Below, piece after piece: positions 18,271 through 26,530 of a DNA stretch of 61,420 nucleotides; positions within the stretch are counted from its first letter, which is position 1, and every line of letters starts with the position of its first letter. Position numbers and translations under genes: made by a program. Source of the stretch: Flavobacteriales bacterium (GTDB lineage Bacteria > Bacteroidota > Bacteroidia > Flavobacteriales > Flavobacteriaceae); contig JALWFE010000004.1 in the NCBI GenBank assembly GCA_027039975.1, forward strand, positions 1 to 61,420, given 5' to 3'. The notes under the pieces are model-generated. The model saw only the letters and a list, made by a program, of their open reading frames with translations. It was not told the origin of the DNA and made no database searches.

Positions 18271-19176
18271 TTATTTTTTATCCCCTCTCGGATGATATTT
18301 TTTCAAGGTTTCGTGTAATTTTTGTTTATCCAAATGCAAATAAATTTCAGTAGTCGTAATACTCTCATGTCCGAGCAATAACTGGATACTTCTCAAATCG
18401 GCACCGTTTTCCAACAAATGTGTAGCAAACGAATGTCTTAACGAGTGCGGGCTAACTTTCTTTTTGATACCGGCTTTTTGAGCCAAATCTTTAATGATAT
18501 GAAAAATCATAACGCGTGTCAATTGTTTGCCCCGCCGGTTTAAATATAAGATATCAGAAAATGCCGGATCGATTTTTTGATGATTTCGGATGTGTTTGAT
18601 ATATATGTTAATGTATTTGGCCGTATAATCACTTACAGGCACAAAACGTTGTTTGTCGCCTTTACCGGTTACTTTGATAAAACCTTCTTTAAAATATAAA
18701 TCGGAAAGTTTCAGATTGATTAATTCGGAAACACGCAAACCACATCCGTAAAGTGTTTCTATGATACTCCGGTTACGTTCACCTTCCGGTTTTGATAAAT
18801 CGATAGCGGCTATCATCCGGTCAATTTCTTCTAATGTCAATACTTCGGGTAATTTTCTGCTTAATTTTGGTGATTCAATCAAGTCCAACGGATTTGTTTC
18901 CACAACATTTTCTAAAATCAAAAATTTATAAAATAAACGTAATCCCGAAATTAGACGTGCTTGTGTGTGTGGCGATACCCAATCTGATAATTGATAAATA
19001 AAATTTTGAATTAATTCCGTATCAATTTGTGACGGAAGTAATTGAGAATCATAAGTTAAAACAAAATTTTTTAATTTATTTACATCGTTAATATAAGCGT
19101 CAATGCTATTATTCGAAAGTTGTTTTTCGAGTTTTAAAAATAATTTGAATTGTTCTGTAGCATCTTTCCAATTCAT
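18271..19176 (-). CDS. xerD: Tyrosine site-specific recombinase XerD
   Basis: A 301-residue phage-integrase-fold recombinase with all catalytic residues visible: Arg148 (CGLRVSEL), Lys172 (TGKGDKQR), His244 and Arg247 (HSLRHSFATH), His270 (LLGHESI) and the nucleophile Tyr279 (TEIYLHLD). The SAM-like N-terminal domain is at 1-90. Length and motifs match chromosomal dimer-resolution XerC/XerD rather than a phage integrase, and no attachment-site duplication is seen nearby. It is divergent from the outer-membrane gene at 19242. Confidence 0.93.
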   Translation of the reverse strand: MNWKDATEQFKLFLKLEKQLSNNSIDAYINDVNKLKNFVLTYDSQLLPSQIDTELIQNFIYQLSDWVSPHTQARLISGLRLFYKFLILENVVETNPLDLIESPKLSRKLPEVLTLEEIDRMIAAIDLSKPEGERNRSIIETLYGCGLRVSELINLKLSDLYFKEGFIKVTGKGDKQRFVPVSDYTAKYINIYIKHIRNHQKIDPAFSDILYLNRRGKQLTRVMIFHIIKDLAQKAGIKKKVSPHSLRHSFATHLLENGADLRSIQLLLGHESITTTEIYLHLDKQKLHETLKKYHPRGDKK

Positions 19177-19202
19177 TTTGTATTTCGTATTAAAAAAAAA
19201 CT

Positions 19203-19210
19203 TATTTTTG
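19203..19210 (+). promoter_or_regulatory. -7 box TATTTTTG of the OMP gene at 19242
   Basis: Exact TAnnTTTG with a TTG at 19178-19180, 22 bases upstream; leader of about 25 bases. Confidence 0.6.
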
Positions 19211-19241
19211 CTATGAAGTTAATTTATTAAAAAGTAAAGGT

Positions 19242-19841
19242 ATGAAAAAATTTATTGTTCTTATAGCTTTTATGACAGGATTTACAACTTTGGCTCAAAA
19301 TTTCAAATTGGGTTTGACAATAGCTCCTACAATCAGTTTTAATCAATCACAAACCAAAACCGATGGCAGTTGGGTAACAGACAAAGACGGTTCGGGAGGA
19401 TTAGGTTGGAAAGGCGGTTTGTTGGCTGATATTAATTTTGCCGGTAATTATTATTTTCATTCGGGTTTACTGATTCACAGTAAATCTTTTGACAAAGATG
19501 ATTCTAAAATGTCTGTTACCACCTTGGAGATACCGTTGGCTTTAAAACTCAGAAGTAAAGAAGTAACTGAAAATGTTCATATAACGGGCTTTTTCGGATT
19601 GACGGGTGACTTGAATGTTGGTGCCAAACAAAAAATAAATGGTTCAGCGGTTGACTATTCCGATAAAATTCGTTTTTTCGGAACAACATTTATGGCAGGT
19701 TTAGGAGGAGAATACGATTTGGATTTTGGCAGTGTCGGTCTTGGTGTCTCTTATCATCACGGTCTGACTGATATTATGAAATCTGATAATATAAAAACCC
19801 TTCCCAGACATATCTCTATTGATATAGTCTTTTATTTCTAA
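19242..19841 (+). CDS. Outer-membrane beta-barrel (PorT-like porin family) protein
   Basis: A 199-residue protein with signal peptide MKKFIVLIAFMTGFTTLAQ. It then has alternating strands typical of an eight-stranded barrel (KLGLTIAPTISF, GLLADINFAGNYYFHSGLL, LGVSYHHGLTDI), ending in the aromatic terminal strand HISIDIVFYF. The role is unknown; such proteins are common in Flavobacteriia. It stands alone between a promoter and a strong terminator. Confidence 0.82.
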   Translation: MKKFIVLIAFMTGFTTLAQNFKLGLTIAPTISFNQSQTKTDGSWVTDKDGSGGLGWKGGLLADINFAGNYYFHSGLLIHSKSFDKDDSKMSVTTLEIPLALKLRSKEVTENVHITGFFGLTGDLNVGAKQKINGSAVDYSDKIRFFGTTFMAGLGGEYDLDFGSVGLGVSYHHGLTDIMKSDNIKTLPRHISIDIVFYF

Positions 19842-19864
19842 TTTGTTAGATATACCTCAATCAA

Positions 19865-19900
19865 AATCCCGTTTTAAAAAATTTGAAACGGGATTTTTTT
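19865..19900 (+). terminator. Rho-independent terminator after the OMP gene
   Basis: AATCCCGTTT (19865-19874) pairs with AAACGGGATT (19886-19895), followed by T-rich sequence. Confidence 0.88.
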
Positions 19901-19971
19901 GTTTTTTTATCAAATGGCATTATATTTGAGTTTTTATAAGGTAAATTATTGAAATAATAAAACATATCCGA

Positions 19972-20042
19972 TTAAAAATAATCATTAAATCCGGATAAAT
20001 GATTATTTTAATCATTGATTATCCCGGCAGTTTCCGGGAACA
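19972..20042. promoter_or_regulatory. Two inverted repeats upstream of the lipoprotein gene
   Basis: A long arm pair, AATAATCATT about 19976-19985 and AATGATTATT about 19999-20008, surrounds ATCCGGAT. A second pair, CCCGG/CCGGG, lies at about 20022-20038. The first is centred on the self-complementary ATCCGGAT. They could be operators or a leader hairpin; there is no T-tract. Confidence 0.45.
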
Positions 20043-20067
20043 ATAATGTTTAATTAAAAATAATAAG

Positions 20068-21255
20068 ATGAAAACAATTATCTCATTCAATTTAACGGTT
20101 TTATTTCTATTGATTACATCTTGTGGTAATGTCAAACAAATTCAACAAGCCATTTACAGTGGTCAATATGATAGAGCTATCGATATGGCTGTTGAAAAAA
20201 TCAAAAAGAAAAAAGGAAAAAAAAGTGCCGATCCGTATGTCGCATTGCTCAAAGAAGCTTATGATAAAGCCGTTGATAGCGATATAAATTTGATTAACAA
20301 ATTGTCCAAGGACCCCAATCCTGAAAAATGGCGGCAAATCTATGATACTTATTTGTTACTGGATACCCGTCAAGATAAAATAAAACCTCTTTTGCCTTTG
20401 TATCTGGTAAAAGAAAACAAAGAAGTTCATTTTTCTTTTCAAGATTATACAAACCGGATATTGGATGCCAAAAGCCATTTGGTAGAACATTTATACAAAA
20501 AAGCCAAAATTTTACTAAAAAGCCGTAACAAATCCGATATAAGACAAGCATATGATTTGCTTGATGAGATTGACAGGATAGATACGGGGTATAGAGATGT
20601 ATCACAACTTATGCAACAAGCTCACGCCAGCGGTACTACTTATGCTTTTGTTAAAATTTCCAATGAAACCGATAAGGTCATTCCCAAAAAATTACAAGAC
20701 GAATTATTGGATTTCAGTTCTTATGGAGCCGATAATTTTTGGGTTGAATATCACAGCAAAAAACAACCGGACAAACATTACGATTATACGGTTGATTTAA
20801 AATTTAAACAAATTAATATTTCGCCTGATAAAGAGCGTGAAAAGGAAGTTATTGAAGAAAAAGAAATTCAAGACGGTTATACCTACCAAAAAGATGCTAA
20901 CGGCAACATTGTAAAAGACAGTTTGGGAAATCCTATTAAAATACCACGGATGATAAAAGTCAGAAGCAAAGTGCATTTGTATCAACAATTTAAAGAAGCA
21001 CAAGTAGTAGCCGATGTCGAAATTACCGACAACAATACAGGGCAATTGGTTGATAAATTTCCATTGCAAAGCACTTACGCCTTTGAACACAATTATGCCA
21101 CATATACCGGTGATAAAAGAGCCATCAGAAATGAATACTTGAACTTTTTAAAAGAAAAACGTATCCCGTTTCCCACTAATGAGCAAATGATATACGATGC
21201 AGCACAAGATATAAAAATGCAGTTTAAAGATATTTTGAATAAAGCCAATTTTTAA
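20068..21255 (+). CDS. Lipoprotein with helical repeat N-terminus, unknown function
   Basis: A 395-residue protein. The lipoprotein signal ends LLITSCGN (Cys19). Residues 20-190 are helical and TPR-like (IYSGQYDRAIDMAVEKI, SDIRQAYDLLDEIDRID). Residues 195-395 look like a beta-rich domain with ITDNNTGQLVDKFPLQSTYAFEHNY. I recognise no named family. It is monocistronic, flanked by inverted repeats upstream and a hairpin terminator downstream. Confidence 0.8.
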   Translation: MKTIISFNLTVLFLLITSCGNVKQIQQAIYSGQYDRAIDMAVEKIKKKKGKKSADPYVALLKEAYDKAVDSDINLINKLSKDPNPEKWRQIYDTYLLLDTRQDKIKPLLPLYLVKENKEVHFSFQDYTNRILDAKSHLVEHLYKKAKILLKSRNKSDIRQAYDLLDEIDRIDTGYRDVSQLMQQAHASGTTYAFVKISNETDKVIPKKLQDELLDFSSYGADNFWVEYHSKKQPDKHYDYTVDLKFKQINISPDKEREKEVIEEKEIQDGYTYQKDANGNIVKDSLGNPIKIPRMIKVRSKVHLYQQFKEAQVVADVEITDNNTGQLVDKFPLQSTYAFEHNYATYTGDKRAIRNEYLNFLKEKRIPFPTNEQMIYDAAQDIKMQFKDILNKANF

Positions 21256-21292
21256 AAATACCCTAAACGAAAACAATTCCTTTTAGAAAAAA

Positions 21293-21318
21293 AAATCCCT
21301 TCAAAATCGAAGGGATTT
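21293..21318. terminator. Bidirectional terminator between lipoprotein gene and ilvE
   Basis: AAATCCCTTC pairs with GAAGGGATTT over a six-base loop, with A-rich and T-rich flanks. It serves both convergent genes. Confidence 0.88.
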
Positions 21319-21327
21319 AATTTTTTA

Positions 21328-22407
21328 TCAATCGACTTTTACGCGCCAACCGTACGGGTCATCAATACGGTTATATTGAATATCCATTATTTTATTTTTA
21401 AAGAATCCGGCATAACTGTTTTCAAGTTTCGGCAAATCGGTATAAAAATCTCTATATTTCAAACCGACAATAGGTAAAACGGTGGCTGCTGTCCCCGAGC
21501 CGAAAATTTCTTTAAGATTACCGTTTTTAGCCGCTTCAACCACTTCATTAACTTCAACCGGTCTGACTTCAATCTCTATACCGTTATCTTTGGCCAATTG
21601 AATGATACTGGCACGTGTTACACCGGGTAAAATTCTGGTACTTTCCGGAATACTCGGAGCAGTTAACAATTTGTCCCCGATACGGAAAAACATATTCATA
21701 GTACCGGCTTCTTCCAAATATTTGTGTTGAGCGGAATCCGTCCAAATGATTTGTTGAAATCCTTCCGCTTTGGCTTTTTCAGTAGGATAAAATTGTGCAG
21801 CATAATTGCCGGCAGCTTTGGCATATCCAATACCACCGTCACAAGCACGGCTGTATTTGTCTTCTATCTTTACTTTGACATCACCCGAATAATATTTAGC
21901 AGCCGGAGAAGTTATAATCATAAATCGATAAGACATTGAAGGAGAGGCTGCTATAGCATTTTCAGTTCCAATATAAACAGGCCTGATATATAACGACTCA
22001 CCGGGACCGGTCGGTATCCAATCTCTATCCAATTTGACCAATTCTTTAATACCGTCAAGAAAATATGCTCTGGGAATCTGTGGCATACCGAGCCGCTCGG
22101 ACGAGCGGTTGATACGAATAAAATTGTCTTCGGGTCTAAATAAAAATACATTACCCTCAGCATCCTTATAAGCTTTCATGCCTTCAAAAACAGCTTGTCC
22201 GTAATGAAAAACCTTAGCAGATGGTTCAAAAGTTAATGCTTGATAAGGCATAATTTTAGGCGTATGCCACTTACCGTCGTAAAAATCGGCTAAAAACATG
22301 TGGTCTGAAAATAATTTTCCGAAAATTAAATTTGAAAAATTCGCTTGCGAAAGCTTTGATTCTTTGACTTTTTCAATGATAAACTTGTTTTTGAGGTCTG
22401 CTGTCAT
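21328..22407 (-). CDS. ilvE: Branched-chain amino acid aminotransferase (class II BCAT)
   Basis: A 359-residue PLP enzyme of fold type IV. It interconverts Leu, Ile and Val with their 2-oxo acids using glutamate/2-oxoglutarate. Seen are KVFHYGQAVFEGMKAY, the PLP lysine in GIGYAKAAGNYA (about residue 197), YLEEAGTMNMFF and GSGTAATVLPI. Length matches the eukaryote-like BCAT group. The ATG at 22407 is chosen over an in-frame TTG at 22416. It has its own promoter box at 22431-22438. Confidence 0.95.
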   Translation of the reverse strand: MTADLKNKFIIEKVKESKLSQANFSNLIFGKLFSDHMFLADFYDGKWHTPKIMPYQALTFEPSAKVFHYGQAVFEGMKAYKDAEGNVFLFRPEDNFIRINRSSERLGMPQIPRAYFLDGIKELVKLDRDWIPTGPGESLYIRPVYIGTENAIAASPSMSYRFMIITSPAAKYYSGDVKVKIEDKYSRACDGGIGYAKAAGNYAAQFYPTEKAKAEGFQQIIWTDSAQHKYLEEAGTMNMFFRIGDKLLTAPSIPESTRILPGVTRASIIQLAKDNGIEIEVRPVEVNEVVEAAKNGNLKEIFGSGTAATVLPIVGLKYRDFYTDLPKLENSYAGFFKNKIMDIQYNRIDDPYGWRVKVD

Positions 22408-22430
22408 AGTAGTCAATTATTAAAGGTTTT

Positions 22431-22438
22431 CAAATTTA
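22431..22438 (-). promoter_or_regulatory. -7 box TAAATTTG of ilvE
   Basis: Exact TAnnTTTG 23 bases before the ATG at 22407. Confidence 0.55.
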
Positions 22439-22590
22439 CAAAAAATAATTAAAAAAAACTACGAATTTCGCAATTTTTACTTCTTTTTTAGTTATGTTAA
22501 TATGAATGTGAAAATTATAAGATTTTTTGTATAATTTTATAAATTGAAATTAAATATTCATAAAAATACCGTTTAACTACTTATTTTTTG

Positions 22591-23283
22591 ATGATGACTA
22601 TTAAAGTTATAACGACCGGTGACGGTTCAAAAAGTTTGTTTTTGCCGGATTTGAATGAAACATATCATTCAAAATTCGGGGCTATAACCGAATCGGAACA
22701 TGTTTTTATCCAGGCAGGTTATAAATACATTTCAAAGTCCGTAATCCGTATTTTGGAAATTGGTTTCGGAACCGGGTTGAACGTTTTATTGACGTATTTG
22801 GCACATCTTAAAGACAATCAAAAAATTTATTACGAAACAATTGAAAAATATCCGTTGCCCGGAAATATTATCGATGCCGTAAATTATTTTAAAGATACCG
22901 GAACAAAAGAAATTTTTAAACGGATACATAATGTTACTTGGCAAGAAGATATTGCGTTAACAGAGCGGTTTGTTTTGCATAAAAATCGTATAGATTTGTT
23001 GGATTATAATACTGATAAAAAATTTGATTTGGTTTATTTTGATGCTTTTGCCCCTGATAAACAGCCGGAAATGTGGACACAAGCAATTTTTGATAAGATG
23101 TATAAATTACTGGATATTAACGGAATATTAGTAACATATTCGGCCAAAGGCAGTGTGCGTCGGACTATGCAAGCTGCCGGCTTTAAAGTGGAACGCCTAC
23201 CCGGACCACCCGGTAAAAGAGAAATGTTAAGGGCGGTAAAAAGCCAGTGGCAAGTATCGAGTTTTGAGGAATTGAGGAAATGA
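22591..23283 (+). CDS. mnmD: tRNA mnm5s2U34 methyltransferase MnmD
   Basis: A 230-residue class I SAM methyltransferase of the DUF752/MnmC-N type. It has the SAM loop EIGFGTGLNVLLTYL, the catalytic-region DLVYFDAFAPDKQPEMW, and the end SVRRTMQAAGFKVERLPGPP. It makes the last methyl transfer to nm5s2U34 in tRNAs for Lys, Glu and Gln. It stands alone, lacking the FAD oxidase half of E. coli MnmC. MnmA, the thiolase of the same nucleoside, is encoded at 59906. The ATG at 22591 (or 22594) is preferred to a TTG at 22588. Confidence 0.9.
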   Translation: MMTIKVITTGDGSKSLFLPDLNETYHSKFGAITESEHVFIQAGYKYISKSVIRILEIGFGTGLNVLLTYLAHLKDNQKIYYETIEKYPLPGNIIDAVNYFKDTGTKEIFKRIHNVTWQEDIALTERFVLHKNRIDLLDYNTDKKFDLVYFDAFAPDKQPEMWTQAIFDKMYKLLDINGILVTYSAKGSVRRTMQAAGFKVERLPGPPGKREMLRAVKSQWQVSSFEELRK

Positions 23284-23348
23284 GGAAGTGAGGAAATTGT
23301 TTGTGGTGTCATTTCGACAGAACGACGAAGGAGTGACGAGAAATCCGG

Positions 23349-23368
23349 TTACTGAGCTTGTCGAAGTG
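23349..23368. repeat. CACTGAG..TCGAAGTG palindromic repeat, copy 1
   Basis: TTACTGAGCTTGTCGAAGTG is an imperfect palindrome and recurs at 34773-34791. The surrounding bases 23300-23410 also have gene-free repeat text (cattcgacag-like, tcgcttcgctcc). Confidence 0.65.
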
Positions 23369-23458
23369 TAATCCCGCTCCTTACAGGCACGGGATGTCGC
23401 TTCGCTCCACTTTCAACTTTTAACTAAATATAATCCTCAATTCATCAAAAATAATCAT

Positions 23459-23466
23459 TAAATTTG
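23459..23466 (+). promoter_or_regulatory. -7 box TAAATTTG of the S9 peptidase gene
   Basis: Exact TAnnTTTG 40 bases before ATG 23507. Confidence 0.5.
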
Positions 23467-23506
23467 CGACAATCATTGATTACAAACTACTTAAAAATTT
23501 TACAAA

Positions 23507-25648
23507 ATGAAAAAATTCTTATACATTCTTCTCTTTATTTTGACGTGTCAAACTTCTCCGGCACAAAAAAAAGAATTAAGCCTCAAAGATGCCGTTTTAG
23601 GATATTACAAAGGCTTGTATCCCAAATATTTAGATAATTTTATCTGGCTTAAAAATACGGATACGTTTTTATATAAAGACGGCGATAGTTTGGTGATAAA
23701 AAATGCATCAAATGAAATAGAAAAAACGCTTTCTTTATCAGTTTTAAAAAAATCAATTCCCGGATTGAACCGTTTGCCTTATATCGAAACCGGAACAGGA
23801 CAATTTTTAGTGTTTACTCACAATAACGCAATAATTTTATACGACTACAACACCGGACAAACCGGAAAAATCAAATATCCGGAAGGTGCTGAAAATCTGG
23901 ATTTTAATCCGGTGATTAAACATTTGGCTTATACAATTGATAATAATTTGTATATCGCAAACTTGGATTATGAGAAAATTCCCGTAGCGGTCAACAATAA
24001 CAAGAATATCGTCAGCGGTCAAGCTATTGCCCGGAGTGAATTCGGAATTACCAAAGGTACTTTTTGGTCGCCAAAAGGAGACAAATTGGCGTTTTATCAA
24101 AAAGACGAAACCAATGTTGCCGAATATCCGTTAGTCGATATCAGTGTAACGCCTGCCAAGTTACATAATATCAAATATCCTATGAACGGATTAGGTAGCG
24201 AAGAACCAGCTGTAGGTATTTATGATTTGACAAGTAAAAAGACCATTTATCTCAAATTGTTTGACAAAGCCGGAAAAGAACATTATGTCACCAACCTGAC
24301 TTGGCAACCTAATGGTGTCAAAGAAGAAAAATATATCTATTTGGCAGAACTCAATCGCGACCAAAATCATTTGTGGTTTAACCAATACGATGCCCGCACC
24401 GGTGCCTTTATCAAAACTTTGTTTGAAGAAACCAACGATAAATGGGTTGAACCGGAACATCCGGGTTATTTTATACCCAATACAAAAAATCAATTTATCT
24501 GGCTGAGTGAACGGGACGGCTTTATGAATTTGTATAAATATGACACGGATGGAAAACTAATAAAACAATTAACACATAATCAATGGGTTATAACTGATAT
24601 CGTAAGTTTTTCTAAAAACGGAAAATACGTTTTCATAAAAGGTACGGGTAATGACCCGCGCGACAGCAAATTATATAAAATCAATACCCGCAACGGCAGG
24701 ATGACCTGTTTGACACCAAAACACGGTCAACATTATATTTTGATGAACGATGCGGCTACACATTATATAGATAATTATACAAATTTAGATGTTCCGGCTG
24801 AAACTTATTTGCAAGATGTTGATTGTAAACAAAATATTTTACTATTAAAATCCAAAAATCCGGTTAAAGACTATAACATTAATCCTGTTCCCGAAATGTT
24901 TACCATTACCGGTGAATACGGTGACAAACTATATGCCCGGATGTTCAAACCGTTGAATTTTGACCCTGCTAAAAAATATCCGGTTTTGGTGTATGTTTAC
25001 GGAGGTCCGCATATACAATTGGTAACCAATGATTGGATGGGTGGCGCTCCACTTTGGATTCCATGGTTGGCATCGCAAGGTTATATTGTATTTACGGTGG
25101 ACGGTCACGGCTCGGCTCATCGTGGATTTGCATTCGAAAGTGTGATTCACCGTCAGGTAGGACGGGTGGAAATGAAAGACCAATTACATGGTGTTGAATA
25201 TCTAAAATCCTTACCTTATATCGATAAAGATCGTATCGCCGTCTTCGGTTGGAGTTTCGGTGGTTTTATGACTGCTTCATTAATGACGACTTACCCCGAT
25301 GTATTTACTACCGGGGTGGCCGGAGGTCCCGTAACAGATTGGAAATGGTACGAAGTAATGTACGGCGAACGCTATATGGACCGGTTCCAACAAAATCCCG
25401 AAGGTTTTAAAGAAACCAGTGTGCTGAACAAAATCCAAAATCTCAAAGGGCATTTGTTGACGATACACGGTTATCAAGATGATGTGGTTGTGCCACAACA
25501 CAACATTGCTCTGCACAGAGAAGCCATTAAAAAAGGTATTCAAATGGATTTTTATCTCTATCCGGCCGCCAAACACAATGTACGCGGTGTTGACAGGGTG
25601 CATTTATTGACCAAGGTTTTGAATTATATTATGCAATACAACAAATAA
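23507..25648 (+). CDS. Secreted S9B dipeptidyl peptidase IV-type serine peptidase
   Basis: A 713-residue protein with a signal peptide (MKKFLYILLFILTCQTSPAQ). An eight-bladed propeller of DPP IV type spans about 40-470. It includes the Glu motif region LDYEKIPVAVNNN and EFGITKGTFWSPKGDKLAFYQKD in overlapping parts. The alpha/beta hydrolase domain is at about 480-713. The catalytic Ser lies in GWSFGGFM, the Asp in GYQDDVV, and the His in AAKHNVRG. It clips X-Pro or X-Ala dipeptides from peptide N-termini, probably in the periplasm or at the surface, feeding amino acid use. It is single-gene. Confidence 0.92.
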   Translation: MKKFLYILLFILTCQTSPAQKKELSLKDAVLGYYKGLYPKYLDNFIWLKNTDTFLYKDGDSLVIKNASNEIEKTLSLSVLKKSIPGLNRLPYIETGTGQFLVFTHNNAIILYDYNTGQTGKIKYPEGAENLDFNPVIKHLAYTIDNNLYIANLDYEKIPVAVNNNKNIVSGQAIARSEFGITKGTFWSPKGDKLAFYQKDETNVAEYPLVDISVTPAKLHNIKYPMNGLGSEEPAVGIYDLTSKKTIYLKLFDKAGKEHYVTNLTWQPNGVKEEKYIYLAELNRDQNHLWFNQYDARTGAFIKTLFEETNDKWVEPEHPGYFIPNTKNQFIWLSERDGFMNLYKYDTDGKLIKQLTHNQWVITDIVSFSKNGKYVFIKGTGNDPRDSKLYKINTRNGRMTCLTPKHGQHYILMNDAATHYIDNYTNLDVPAETYLQDVDCKQNILLLKSKNPVKDYNINPVPEMFTITGEYGDKLYARMFKPLNFDPAKKYPVLVYVYGGPHIQLVTNDWMGGAPLWIPWLASQGYIVFTVDGHGSAHRGFAFESVIHRQVGRVEMKDQLHGVEYLKSLPYIDKDRIAVFGWSFGGFMTASLMTTYPDVFTTGVAGGPVTDWKWYEVMYGERYMDRFQQNPEGFKETSVLNKIQNLKGHLLTIHGYQDDVVVPQHNIALHREAIKKGIQMDFYLYPAAKHNVRGVDRVHLLTKVLNYIMQYNK

Positions 25649-25736
25649 CCGGAACTAAAATTGGTTGCCATTTTGTCAGAAAATCCCTTATGGCTAAATT
25701 TTTGAATAATTTTAATAAAGACTAAAAATCATAACT

Positions 25737-26456
25737 ATGAAAGAAAAATTTGAAGCATTGGAACGCTATAAAAAAGCATCGGATAAGGCGAAATTTGATG
25801 AAATTTTAACTGAACTTTTACCACGATTACAAAAATATATAGAACACCGGATTAAAATATATGAAGCCAAAGGCTGGCTGCCTAAGAATTTCTATAAAAC
25901 GGCTGATGTTTTAGCCGATGTTTATTTGAATGCTTACCGGGAATTTGAACGCATAAAAAATCCCGGTGATTTAAAAATACGGCTGTTTTCTTGGGCAGAC
26001 CAAATTATTGGTGACTTTGCCGCCAAAGAAAATAAAATTCCCGAAAAACAAAAAATGCAGGTTGACAAATTGGTCAAAGAAGAATTAAAATTTATGTATG
26101 AAGATTTGACAGTCGATGCCGATGGAGAAATTTTATTGGTAAACGATATAAAAGATGAAGATATTGAATATCAACAAGATTATTTCAGACCGAAAGTATA
26201 TGTATTTGATTTTGACAGTCAAAAAGCCTTCGCCCAAAGTTTAGGATTGACTGTCGAAGATTTTAAAGATGAAAAATTACGTAGTATTTTCGGTAGTATT
26301 TACAGCCAATTGCCCGAAACGATTCGCCGTGTATTGGATTTGAATGCTTTGGGGGGGCTGACATACGGTGAAATTGCGGAAATTATCGGTCTCAAACCGG
26401 ATGAAGTGGAAAAAATAATTGTATCCGTTCAGGATAAGGTCAAAACATCAGTATAA
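25737..26456 (+). CDS. Sigma-70-like (ECF-type) transcription factor, divergent
   Basis: A 239-residue protein. Residues about 50-100 resemble sigma region 2 (TADVLADVYLNAYREFERI, then IRLFSWADQIIGDF). Residues about 185-237 match region 4 with its helix-turn-helix (LPETIRRVLDLNALGGLTYGEIAEIIGL). Between them lies an acidic stretch of about 80 residues (YEDLTVDADGEILLVNDIKD) not found in ordinary ECF sigmas. No anti-sigma gene is adjacent. It could also be a sigma-like regulator without polymerase binding. It ends at a strong terminator. Confidence 0.7.
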   Translation: MKEKFEALERYKKASDKAKFDEILTELLPRLQKYIEHRIKIYEAKGWLPKNFYKTADVLADVYLNAYREFERIKNPGDLKIRLFSWADQIIGDFAAKENKIPEKQKMQVDKLVKEELKFMYEDLTVDADGEILLVNDIKDEDIEYQQDYFRPKVYVFDFDSQKAFAQSLGLTVEDFKDEKLRSIFGSIYSQLPETIRRVLDLNALGGLTYGEIAEIIGLKPDEVEKIIVSVQDKVKTSV

Positions 26457-26478
26457 TACTCTACTCTATATTAAAAAA

Positions 26479-26508
26479 ACGCCCGGTTTTCCGGGCGTTT
26501 TTTTAATG
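26479..26508 (+). terminator. Terminator after the sigma-like gene
   Basis: ACGCCCGG (26481-26488) pairs with CCGGGCGT (26493-26500) over TTTT, followed by T-rich sequence. It also has an A-run on the left, so it may serve the convergent EF-G gene. Confidence 0.92.
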
Positions 26509-26530
26509 TAAATGGAAACCATGAAAACAA

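Noticed and set aside
18271-19176. Possible phage or island integrase
   Set aside because: Length and motifs fit chromosomal XerD; no attachment repeats or cargo genes nearby.
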